From Methanobacteriota archaeon (GTDB lineage: Archaea; Hydrothermarchaeota; Hydrothermarchaeia; Hydrothermarchaeales; JACRDW01), in assembly GCA_016212785.1 (NCBI GenBank), contig JACRDW010000001.1, positions 1 to 6,695 on the forward strand: a DNA stretch of 6,695 nt. The letters run 5' to 3'. The notes beneath the pieces were generated by a model that saw only the letters and a list, made by a program, of their open reading frames with translations, was not told the DNA's origin and did not search any database. The position numbers and the translations under genes are program-made. Positions 1 to 4,364 of this stretch are shown piece after piece (positions within the stretch are counted from its first letter, which is position 1; the number at the start of each line of letters is the position of its first letter).

Positions 1-10
1 CATCTCTCAT
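1..10 (-). CDS. Start of a gene that leaves the window at the left edge
   Basis: The minus-strand ATG at 8-10 follows GAGGTG with a five-base gap and reads M-R-D before the edge. Only the initiation signals are visible, so no product can be suggested. Confidence 0.35.
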
Positions 11-21
11 TTAATCACCTC
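7..21. repeat. Direct repeat, copy 1: ribosome binding site plus start codon
   Basis: TCATTTAATCACCTC, identical to 148-162. On the minus strand it reads GAGGTGATTAAATGA, a ribosome binding site followed by ATG. Confidence 0.8.
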
Positions 22-26
22 ACAAC

Positions 27-43
27 CGTCAAAACCGTTGACG
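27..43. repeat. Short hairpin just upstream of a ribosome binding site
   Basis: CGTCAA-AACCG-TTGACG: 6-bp perfect arms with a five-base loop. On the minus strand it ends six bases before GAGGTG at 15-20, so it could affect access of ribosomes to the start codon at position 10. Confidence 0.5.
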
Positions 44-52
44 ATTTACGTC

Positions 53-80
53 GTGCTACATTCACTTCGTGAAGTAGCAC
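53..80. repeat. GC-containing hairpin
   Basis: Arms 53-65 (GTGCTACATTCAC) and 69-80 (GTGAAGTAGCAC) pair completely except for a bulged A at 60, with a three-base loop TTC. It lies in what would be the untranslated leader of the gene starting at position 10. No T-run follows on either strand, so it is more like an RNA structure than a terminator. Confidence 0.65.
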
Positions 81-94
81 ATAATTCTTTTCAG

Positions 95-151
95 TTATAT
101 TTCTTTTTGGGGTGATAGACCTTTTTCTTTCGTAAAGAAAAGGGTTATCAT
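95..151 (-). CDS. Possible 18-residue leader peptide
   Basis: ATG at 149-151, preceded by GAGGTG, opens an 18-codon frame (MITLFFTKEKGLSPQKEI) ending in TAA at 95-97. It has a well-placed ribosome binding site and a TATA-like box upstream, but most of it lies in an inverted repeat (113-150) and the peptide has no recognisable family. It could be a leader peptide for the gene that begins at position 10, the remains of a duplicated gene start, or chance. Nothing but the initiation signals supports translation. Confidence 0.25.
   Translation of the reverse strand: MITLFFTKEKGLSPQKEI
113..150. repeat. Long imperfect hairpin
   Basis: Arms 113-130 (TGATAGACCTTTTTCTTT) and 134-150 (AAAGAAAAGGGTTATCA) pair around a CGT loop, with one two-base mismatch (GA opposite GT) and one bulged T. 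In minus-strand RNA this stem would sequester the ATG at 149-151. Confidence 0.65.
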
Positions 152-162
152 TTAATCACCTC
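148..162. repeat. Direct repeat, copy 2: ribosome binding site plus start codon
   Basis: An exact 15-base copy of 7-21, 141 bases away. Both copies place GAGGTG five bases before an ATG on the minus strand, so a translation-initiation block has been duplicated. Confidence 0.8.
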
Positions 163-178
163 TTCCAGAGCAATCCAC

Positions 179-190
179 TTAAATTTATCC
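179..190 (-). promoter_or_regulatory. Possible TATA box upstream of the leader region
   Basis: Minus-strand GGATAAATTTAA. A transcript starting ~25 bases downstream (near 157-160) would begin within the GAGGTG ribosome binding site that precedes the ATG at 151. Only the position and AT-rich box support it. Confidence 0.35.
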
Positions 191-226
191 GCGACAGAAA
201 ATTAACGCGCATGCTCCAATTTAAAA

Positions 227-243
227 CTTTTTAATAGAAAAAG
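227..243 (-). terminator. Possible transcription terminator after the small pilin
   Basis: Right after the TAA, the minus strand reads CTTTTT-CTATT-AAAAAG followed by TTTT. The T-runs are of the kind that release archaeal RNA polymerase. The stem is all A:T except one pair, so the T-runs rather than the hairpin would do the work. Confidence 0.4.
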
Positions 244-244
244 C

Positions 245-514
245 TTAGGTTGCGTTTGCAAGTATCTGCGCCAGGGTAGCCGTGGCATTTACCGTGGCGT
301 TTTCTATCCCCTCTCCGCTGGATTTTGAAATTCTGTAGTAGGCGGTGTAAACGATGAGCACGGCAATTATTATCCCGATTGCGAGGAAGAGATACTCCAC
401 TGCGCCCTGGGCTTCCTCTTCTTTCAAAAATTTTCTAAACAATTTTCCCACAATTTGCAGTGGCTTTTGCTGGTTATAATGATTCGGTTTCATTTTTGCT
501 AACTCCGCGGTCAT
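245..514 (-). CDS. Small class III (Flp-like) pilin, paralogue of the pilin at 4046-4258
   Basis: 89 residues from ATG 514, or 82 from Met8 (493), which has GGAG nine bases upstream and is the better start. Leader RKFLKEEEA (27-35), then QGAVE (36-40), predicted cleavage A35/Q36 and Glu at +5. The hydrophobic helix runs ~41-58 (YLFLAIGIIIAVLIVYTA). The tail has three NAT sequons (N72, N76, N87), the last ending the protein. It matches the other small pilin along 62 residues without gaps (about 35 identities). Even the DNA for the leader is nearly the same (GCGCCCTGGGCTTC on the plus strand in both), so they arose by duplication. It differs in having ~20 extra leader residues. The gene stands alone with its own promoter region and a likely terminator after it. 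Role: probable major or alternative major pilin subunit. Confidence 0.87.
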   Translation of the reverse strand: MTAELAKMKPNHYNQQKPLQIVGKLFRKFLKEEEAQGAVEYLFLAIGIIIAVLIVYTAYYRISKSSGEGIENATVNATATLAQILANAT

Positions 515-518
515 TCCT

Positions 519-547
519 GTAAACCATATCTTTACTATGTAGTAAAA
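519..547. promoter_or_regulatory. Palindromic operator-like element between divergent pilin and microprotein genes
   Basis: TTTACTA-TG-TAGTAAA (531-546) is an inverted repeat with 7-bp arms. It fits the TTTAC-N6-GTAAA core of the perfect palindrome at 4309-4326. A further GTAAAC at 519-524 stands 11 bases before the left arm, the same spacing as GTAAAC/GTTTAC at 4321/4332. On the minus strand the distance from the palindrome to the following TTTA-type box is the same (6 bases) as in the other pilin promoter. It lies directly upstream of both the minus-strand pilin and the plus-strand microprotein, so one regulator could control both. Confidence 0.55.
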
Positions 548-561
548 CGTAATTGATTGTC

Positions 562-714
562 ATGGGAGCAGGAGCAGTTAAATTTCGGTTCTTTGCAAGC
601 AGGCATTATGCGTTTTTCTATCAGCTAGGTTTTCTGGTATTCGCATCCGCAGCTTTGCTGTTCGCCTACATAATGCTCTACGGGATAGAAGTTCCGATTA
701 AGCCGCCTCTATAA
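562..714 (+). CDS. 50-residue single-span membrane microprotein on the opposite strand
   Basis: An open frame from ATG 562 to TAA 712-714 fills most of the gap between two minus-strand genes. It begins MGAGAVKFRF, has a basic patch (K7, R9, R14, H15), one clean transmembrane segment at ~19-41 (QLGFLVFASAALLFAYIML at 21-39) and a short tail EVPIKPPL. Charge and hydrophobicity are arranged like a real membrane protein (N-terminus inside), which is unusual for a chance frame. There is no evident ribosome binding site. A TATA-like TTTACTAT at 531-538 is ~26 bases before the ATG, so a leaderless transcript would be possible. It is divergent from the pilin at 245-514 and shares the palindrome between them; its 3' end overlaps the end of the four-helix membrane gene. 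I recognise no family. The GAGAVKF start faintly recalls archaeal Sec61-beta, but the rest does not match. Confidence 0.5.
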   Translation: MGAGAVKFRFFASRHYAFFYQLGFLVFASAALLFAYIMLYGIEVPIKPPL

Positions 715-1369
715 TACCTGCGATTTTGCTTCCTCTCAAATTCAGGAAGCTCTTCTTAGTTTCGAGTTTTAAGATGTCTCCTTCTTTCGCATTCACAGTA
801 TTTTTGAGTGCAACGATGCAGGGCCTGACGCTGGAGCGAATATCATAGTTAACTTTGATTTTGAGAATTTCCCCCTCCTCTATTACCCTGCCAAACGTAT
901 ATTCCCTTCCATGCTTCCTTTTGAATAAAAATGAAAGCGCAGCTATGTATATGATTGAGAACGCGACCAAATGCAGGCTCGAAAATGCTTCAGTGAATAT
1001 AGGTTTGACCGCCTTTATCAGAACGAGAGCTATCGAAATGCCAAGATACGCAGCAAAGAAATCCCGGTACGCTGCGAAATCGCTCTCGAAGTGCTCTCTG
1101 AGCGAGATTATAAGAAGTAAAGAGCCGCCCCCGAAAATCACCACAAGCGCAAGAAAAACTTTTAGACCTAAAAAATTGAAAATAAATAGCACAGACGAAA
1201 GCAAAAATGCCAGGCTTGCGAGCTGGGTTTTTAGAACGGCATAGTCTTTAGGCTCCACCCCGCGCCTCTCGAGGAAGGGATAAAAACTGATCTTCTGCAG
1301 CATCTTTGCGGTTCTCTCCGCAGCGTTTATCGCCGCCTCGCCGATTTGTTCGAGGATGGTCATACCCAT
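698..1369 (-). CDS. Four-helix membrane protein with soluble C-terminal domain, function unknown
   Basis: 223 residues, not securely recognised. The N-terminus (1-48) is an amphipathic, charged stretch. Four hydrophobic segments follow at ~50-66, ~68-90, ~104-122 and ~131-149. After a basic KRKHGR patch (150-155) comes a ~70-residue domain of predicted beta strands (FGRVIEEGEILKIKVNYDI, 159-177; KEGDILKLETKK, 195-206). The overall plan resembles archaeal DUF2101-type membrane proteins, but I hold that loosely. By the positive-inside rule the beta domain would be cytoplasmic. It is the last gene of the pilin/peptidase unit: Met1 at 1369 overlaps the previous stop by 10 bases, while Met3 at 1363 would make an ATGA junction like others here and is an equally good start. 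Its 3' end overlaps a plus-strand small gene (562-714) by 17 bases. Membership in this operon suggests a pilus accessory role. Confidence 0.75.
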   Translation of the reverse strand: MGMTILEQIGEAAINAAERTAKMLQKISFYPFLERRGVEPKDYAVLKTQLASLAFLLSSVLFIFNFLGLKVFLALVVIFGGGSLLLIISLREHFESDFAAYRDFFAAYLGISIALVLIKAVKPIFTEAFSSLHLVAFSIIYIAALSFLFKRKHGREYTFGRVIEEGEILKIKVNYDIRSSVRPCIVALKNTVNAKEGDILKLETKKSFLNLRGSKIAGIIEAA

Positions 1370-1833
1370 TCCGACCCCGCAGTAAATGAATAATAATTTG
1401 TGTTCACTCTTGAAACTGTGCTAGGTGGCCAGTTTCCATTAAACGCATAATAAATATAACTTAAAGCTTGATTGCGTACCGTTGCACTTATGCTTGATGT
1501 TTGTAATTCCGTAGGAGCCATAATGTAAATTTCCAGTCTATATTCTTTTAGACTATTATAACTTCCTGTATCAACTAACTCAATTTTTTGTATTTTTATA
1601 ATGCCTTGGGGTGTTTCACTTACTCCAGAACCCCTAAAACCCATCCCTCTCAAGCTCGCCCCGTATACTGCGCCGTCCCTTGCAGCCGCAAGCGCCTTGT
1701 TTAGCTCGTTCTCCTTCAGGGCGTATGGGAAGACGATTAGTATCATGCTCAATAGCAAGCCCACAATCAGAATGTACTCTATCGCTACTTGAGCTTTCTG
1801 CTCACGGAACGTTAATATTCCCTTGAGCCGCAT
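1360..1833 (-). CDS. Class III prepilin-like protein with mosaic base composition, 157 aa
   Basis: Leader of 14 residues ending REQKA, then QVAIE (15-19): predicted cleavage A14/Q15, Glu at +5, hydrophobic helix ~20-38 (YILIVGLLLSMILIVFPYA). A helical stalk (ENELNKALAAARDGAVYGAS, 41-60) is followed from ~residue 75 by a beta-rich head with many Tyr/Asn/Ser residues. The only start with support is ATG 1833, 32 bases inside the upstream gene, preceded by GGAGGAGG about 11 bases away. The striking feature is composition. The part coding for the leader, helix and stalk is about 56% GC (lines 1621-1740, my count), while the part coding for the head is about 32% GC (1381-1620) and uses AT-ending codons. 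This suggests a head domain of foreign origin joined to a resident stem. It probably acts as a minor or tip pilin. Confidence 0.8.
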   Translation of the reverse strand: MRLKGILTFREQKAQVAIEYILIVGLLLSMILIVFPYALKENELNKALAAARDGAVYGASLRGMGFRGSGVSETPQGIIKIQKIELVDTGSYNSLKEYRLEIYIMAPTELQTSSISATVRNQALSYIYYAFNGNWPPSTVSRVNTNYYSFTAGSEWV

Positions 1834-2284
1834 AGATTATTATTCCTCCTCCGCTGTTTCTTATCGTCGTTTCCGCATACTGCGCCGTTGGATTAGCTCT
1901 GCTGATGTTTGCGGGTATTATCGGAATGGCTGTATTCCAATTTCCGCCGCCTGTTTTCTGCATGCTTTTGCTGATGTTTACTGTTCTACCGGTTTTGTCT
2001 ATTACGATCGGCAGAGAAATCCCAACTCCGGTAATTCTCGAAGTATCGCTCAGTCTCGTGTAGTTCAGAATTTCAGCCCCTAAATATATGCTGAGTCCAT
2101 CTCCGTTTGCATAGGCGTTGTTTATTGCTCCTGCCAATAGCTCTCCGACCATCTTCGCCTCTCCTGCCTCGCCCACGTCCCTCGCAAGGTAGAACCTCTC
2201 CCACGTAAGATTGAACAGGGAGAGCAGAATTACTATCGAAAAACCTACTGCGAGAATTGCCTCGAGAGATATTTGACCTTTCAT
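1802..2284 (-). CDS. Class III prepilin-like protein, 160 aa (probable minor pilin)
   Basis: Leader MKG followed by QISLE (4-8), so cleavage G3/Q4 and Glu at +5. The hydrophobic helix runs ~9-28 (AILAVGFSIVILLSLFNLTW). Then comes RFYLARDVGEAGEAKMVGEL (30-49), an amphipathic helix, and a beta-rich head with a GG-rich turn and sequons at N25 (inside the helix end), N74, N103 and N126. I chose the ATG at 2284 rather than the ATG at 2314. The later one puts the leader at the same length as its upstream neighbour and forms the TAATG junction also seen at 3845; the longer form would add ten residues (MEEHNVVGAI) and overlap the previous gene by 31 bases. The head is unrelated by eye to those of the adjacent pilins. 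The 3' end overlaps the next gene by 32 bases. Confidence 0.8.
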   Translation of the reverse strand: MKGQISLEAILAVGFSIVILLSLFNLTWERFYLARDVGEAGEAKMVGELLAGAINNAYANGDGLSIYLGAEILNYTRLSDTSRITGVGISLPIVIDKTGRTVNISKSMQKTGGGNWNTAIPIIPANISRANPTAQYAETTIRNSGGGIIIYAAQGNINVP

Positions 2285-2766
2285 TATTGCACCGACCACG
2301 TTATGTTCTTCCACTGGACTATGAATTCGTATCTCCTACCAGAGGATTCGTTTATCGTGCTCATGCTCCAGTTGCTCCCGTATAAATTTCTCGCAAAGCT
2401 GTGCCTTTCAGACTGCTTTAAAGTCCCATCGTCTCTGTAGCGCGTTATTACGATTTCAGTATTCAGCGCACTTCCATTTGTTGCAATGTTGGTCTGGACG
2501 CTTATCAGCGGGACGTTTCCGACCATTCCAACAGACGCGTATCCGGGAATGTAAACCTCCACAGTCCTTTTCTCTCCGGGCGTTGAGATGCTGTTTGCGA
2601 CCGCAACTATCTGCTCTGCTGCATACCTAGCGTCAGAAACTATCGCTACATCAGTCGCAGCATCCTTGACCTTGAAGGCAAGAGGCACAGAAACGCCTAT
2701 GAAAATGAGTATTAAAGCCCCGAATATTATGATTGCCTCTATCGTTATTTGCCCTTTTTGTTTCAT
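2284..2766 (-). CDS. Class III prepilin-like protein, 160 aa (probable minor pilin)
   Basis: Very short leader MKQKG, then QITIE (6-10): predicted cleavage G5/Q6 with Glu at +5. The hydrophobic helix runs ~11-31 (AIIIFGALILIFIGVSVPLAF). The helical continuation has VSDARYAAEQIVAVANSIS (43-61), then a beta-rich domain that includes a PGEKRTVEVYIPG turn-strand (63-75), four sequons (N97, N132, N139, N154) and an aromatic C-terminus. A leader, helix and then ~100-residue beta domain is typical of archaeal class III pilin-like proteins whose head is exposed in the filament or at the tip. Its ATG overlaps the peptidase stop (ATGA). First of three consecutive pilin-like genes of nearly equal size, each with a different head domain. 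Minor versus major subunit status cannot be read from sequence. Confidence 0.82.
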   Translation of the reverse strand: MKQKGQITIEAIIIFGALILIFIGVSVPLAFKVKDAATDVAIVSDARYAAEQIVAVANSISTPGEKRTVEVYIPGYASVGMVGNVPLISVQTNIATNGSALNTEIVITRYRDDGTLKQSERHSFARNLYGSNWSMSTINESSGRRYEFIVQWKNITWSVQ

Positions 2767-3845
2767 AGAGCTCTCCTCAGGAATATCGTAAGGTCTCCGA
2801 ATGCGAGAGAGAGTATCAAGCCGATAAATATCGCGGGTGCGAAAGGCGTTCCCTTCGTTATCGTAATCCTGTCTTCCAACTTCCCCTCGGCTACGTATTT
2901 CTTGAGCAACTCGACTTCCTCTTTGCTGACGCCCGCAGCGTGTGTGCTCACGATTCCCTTCCTTCGCAGCGCTTCAAGATTTCTGGCTTTAACCGCATTC
3001 TTAATTTTTTCAAACATGTCCCTGCTGTCGCGCAATATTTTATCTCCCTGGATATAAAATTCTTCCGCAGCAACGGCGCCCTCTTTCAGCCCAGTAATTT
3101 TAATTTCTTTCCGCAGCGCCTCTTTCCTGAGCACGTTTAAGGAATTCCAGAAAAGCGCAAATGAGACAAAAAATAACGCCAGAGAAATGAAGTACCTCAT
3201 TAGGGCAGCGAAGCTGTTTTCAGAAAGCAGGAATAAAGCTGCGAAAGCGGCAGACGCAGCGAGCTTGTATTTTTCTTTAATCGCAAGGAAAAGTAAAAGT
3301 GCTGCTAACGTAGCGTATGCGCTGTTCAGCAGCACTCCAAGCGAAATGCAGCCCACGACCGTGAAGGAATTTTTCAAGTACTTGTCAATGTCCTGCAGGG
3401 GCTCTAGGAATTTTGAGATGCCGGTTTTTGAGAGACATATCCAGAAGGAGTAAAGGGCTATGAATGGAAAAACGGCTATGAACGTGTTTAGCAGGATTGT
3501 CAGGGCGAAAGGATAGGGAGCAAACGCAGGAGAAAAGAAATTTTTGAGGAACTCAGGGTATCTCGGCAGGAGCGCTGCAAGGAATAAAAATTCTTTAACG
3601 TCTCCTGCGCTCCAGCCTCCGAGAATCCAGAGCGCATAGCCGACTATAAGGATTGCTATGAAATTTTGCAGGGACAGAAAAAGCAGTTCAAACGAATTTG
3701 CATAAACGCCATAAAGAAAATTTCCGAGAATGCCAATGCTAATTAGAGAAAGAGAAAGCCTGTTCGGGATTATTCCTTTTTTTAAGTCAGTTACAGCAGC
3801 TATGCCAGCGCCGAGCACTGCCAGAGCTGTAAAGAATATCTCCAT
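2763..3845 (-). CDS. EppA-like prepilin peptidase (aspartic, family A24)
   Basis: 360 residues, a polytopic membrane protease that removes the N-terminal leader from class III prepilins. The two catalytic Asp candidates are visible: D20 in TDLKKGIIPN (19-28), and D82 in the GD motif of WSAGDVKEF (78-86). Hydrophobic helices lie at ~4-18, ~31-48, ~52-74, ~86-94, ~113-136, ~163-208 and ~213-235. A soluble segment of roughly 95 residues (~240-332, with a GLKEGAVAAEEF stretch at 252-263) follows, then a last helix around APAIFIGLILSLAFGD (336-351). The length and this late soluble region match the larger archaeal EppA/Arc_PepC type rather than the ~230-residue archaellin peptidases. It sits between prepilin genes, its expected substrates: the start overlaps the previous TAA by one base (TAATG) and the stop overlaps the next ATG (ATGA). 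Archaellin peptidase (FlaK) is the less likely alternative, since no archaellin genes are seen. Confidence 0.9.
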   Translation of the reverse strand: MEIFFTALAVLGAGIAAVTDLKKGIIPNRLSLSLISIGILGNFLYGVYANSFELLFLSLQNFIAILIVGYALWILGGWSAGDVKEFLFLAALLPRYPEFLKNFFSPAFAPYPFALTILLNTFIAVFPFIALYSFWICLSKTGISKFLEPLQDIDKYLKNSFTVVGCISLGVLLNSAYATLAALLLFLAIKEKYKLAASAAFAALFLLSENSFAALMRYFISLALFFVSFALFWNSLNVLRKEALRKEIKITGLKEGAVAAEEFYIQGDKILRDSRDMFEKIKNAVKARNLEALRRKGIVSTHAAGVSKEEVELLKKYVAEGKLEDRITITKGTPFAPAIFIGLILSLAFGDLTIFLRRAL

Positions 3846-4045
3846 TATCTCGTAAGTCTGATAATGCTCGCATTTCTTTCTTTCGCTACCCAGTCAGAAG
3901 TTACGTTTGCAAAAGACCTCATCGTGCCTTGCAAGGTGTAAAAAGTCAGAGCAGCGACTACGACGCCGCCAGTCAGGAGAATAAACTCTATGCTGACCTG
4001 ACCCTGCTCTTCTAAAAAGCTCTTATGCACCATTCGACGCACCAT
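3845..4045 (-). CDS. Small class III prepilin-like protein, 66 aa
   Basis: A basic N-terminus is followed by EEQG and QVSIE (16-20), giving predicted cleavage G15/Q16 and Glu at +5. One hydrophobic helix runs ~21-38 (FILLTGGVVVAALTFYTL), and a ~28-residue tail has sequons at N47 (NVT) and N58 (NAS) and ends basic (IIRLTR). Its size and Q-V-S-I-E motif mark it as a substrate of the neighbouring peptidase. The small tail suggests a minor pilin or an initiator rather than a second major subunit, but that is inference. The first ATG directly follows the upstream TAA. Met5 (4033) has a better-placed GGTG upstream and would give 62 residues, so the start is uncertain. The stop TAA shares its last A with the ATG of the peptidase gene (TAATG), implying coupled translation. 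Confidence 0.8.
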   Translation of the reverse strand: MVRRMVHKSFLEEQGQVSIEFILLTGGVVVAALTFYTLQGTMRSFANVTSDWVAKERNASIIRLTR

Positions 4046-4258
4046 TTAGCCGGTTATGTTTTTGGTTGCATTCGCAATTGCTGCTTGCATCGCAGCTGTG
4101 GCATTTGCAGTTGCGCTCTCAAGACCTGCTCCAGCAGTCCTCGTAATCCTCGAGTATATTGCGAATATCACTGCAGCCGCTACGATGATGCCGCCCGCAA
4201 GCAATATGTACTCAATGGCGCCCTGGGCTTCTTCCTCTTTTAAAAATTTTCCGAACGT
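4046..4258 (-). CDS. Small class III (Flp-like) pilin with a non-canonical start, probable major pilin
   Basis: About 70 residues if read from the ACG at 4258. Unmissable class III prepilin signature: KFLKEEEA, then QGAIE with Glu at +5 of the predicted mature protein, then ~20 hydrophobic residues (ILLAGGIIVAAAVIFAIY). Cleavage is expected between A and Q. The short tail is Ala/Asn/Thr-rich and holds three sequons (NAT, NAT, NIT), suggesting a glycosylated surface. It aligns without gaps to the pilin at 245-514, with about 35 of 62 residues identical by my hand alignment. There is no standard start codon: the frame opens after an in-frame TAA 18 bases before the predicted ACG, and a perfect GGAGGT precedes ACG by six bases. 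Either ACG is a genuine weak start or a base is wrong. First gene of its transcription unit; the TAA directly abuts the next ATG. The pilin assignment is firm; the exact start is not. Confidence 0.85.
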   Translation of the reverse strand, partial: TFGKFLKEEEAQGAIEYILLAGGIIVAAAVIFAIYSRITRTAGAGLESATANATAAMQAAIANATKNITG

Positions 4259-4264
4259 TTTGAT

Positions 4265-4270
4265 ACCTCC
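4265..4270 (-). promoter_or_regulatory. Strong ribosome binding site GGAGGT that decides the start of the small pilin
   Basis: Minus-strand AAAGGAGGTATCAAAACG. No ATG, GTG or TTG lies in frame between the upstream in-frame TAA and the signal peptide. Six bases after GGAGGT is ACG (4256-4258), the best-spaced candidate; ATC (4262-4264) directly touches the site and would be badly spaced. Confidence 0.7.
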
Positions 4271-4294
4271 TTTGTGTTATAGTGGTTTAAGTGG

Positions 4295-4302
4295 AATATA
4301 AA
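4295..4302 (-). promoter_or_regulatory. Probable TATA box of the pilin/peptidase unit
   Basis: On the minus strand TTTATATT lies in the 100-base gap after the second TadC gene. A start of transcription ~25 bases downstream would fall near 4270-4275, leaving a very short leader that just includes the GGAGGT ribosome binding site. The palindromic operator-like element sits 6 bases upstream of this box, where it could either recruit or block the basal factors. Confidence 0.55.
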
Positions 4303-4308
4303 TGAGAG

Positions 4309-4349
4309 GTTTACAAATTTGTAAACATAATGTTTACGTATATGTTCAC
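4309..4349. promoter_or_regulatory. Operator-like array of GTTTAC half-sites upstream of the pilin promoter
   Basis: An 18-bp perfect palindrome GTTTACAAATTTGTAAAC occupies 4309-4326. The right half GTAAAC (4321-4326) also pairs with a further GTTTAC at 4332-4337, and a one-mismatch copy GTTCAC lies at 4344-4349. Half-site starts are 12, 11 and 12 bases apart, about one DNA turn, as expected for dimers of a helix-turn-helix regulator binding side by side. The array lies just upstream (minus-strand sense) of the TATA box of the pilin unit. The same TTTAC-N6-GTAAA core is repeated before the paralogous pilin (see 519-547). The regulator is unknown. A terminator role is less likely because there is no T-run after either stem. 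Confidence 0.6.
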
Positions 4350-4364
4350 ATTAGACAGGAATGA

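Noticed and set aside
562..714. Microprotein as a Sec61-beta/SecG homologue
   Set aside because: Only the GAGAVKF start is similar. The conserved residues normally found just before the Sec61-beta membrane helix are missing and the C-terminal tail is different.
855..1244. 129-codon plus-strand open frame
   Set aside because: Antisense to the four-helix membrane gene, whose helices and operon overlap are convincing; the antisense product has no coherent features.
1802..2314. Longer start (ATG 2314) for the second 160-residue pilin
   Set aside because: It would add ten residues before a complete leader and overlap the upstream gene by 31 bases, while ATG 2284 gives the TAATG junction used elsewhere in the locus.
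4025..4301. Plus-strand frames opposite the small pilin
   Set aside because: They exist because the pilin is Ala/Ile/Val-rich; the class III signal peptide and ribosome binding site on the minus strand decide the strand.
4309..4337. Palindromes read as a terminator of the TadC unit
   Set aside because: Stems are AT-rich and no T-run follows on the minus strand; the repeat of the same motif before another pilin gene fits an operator better.
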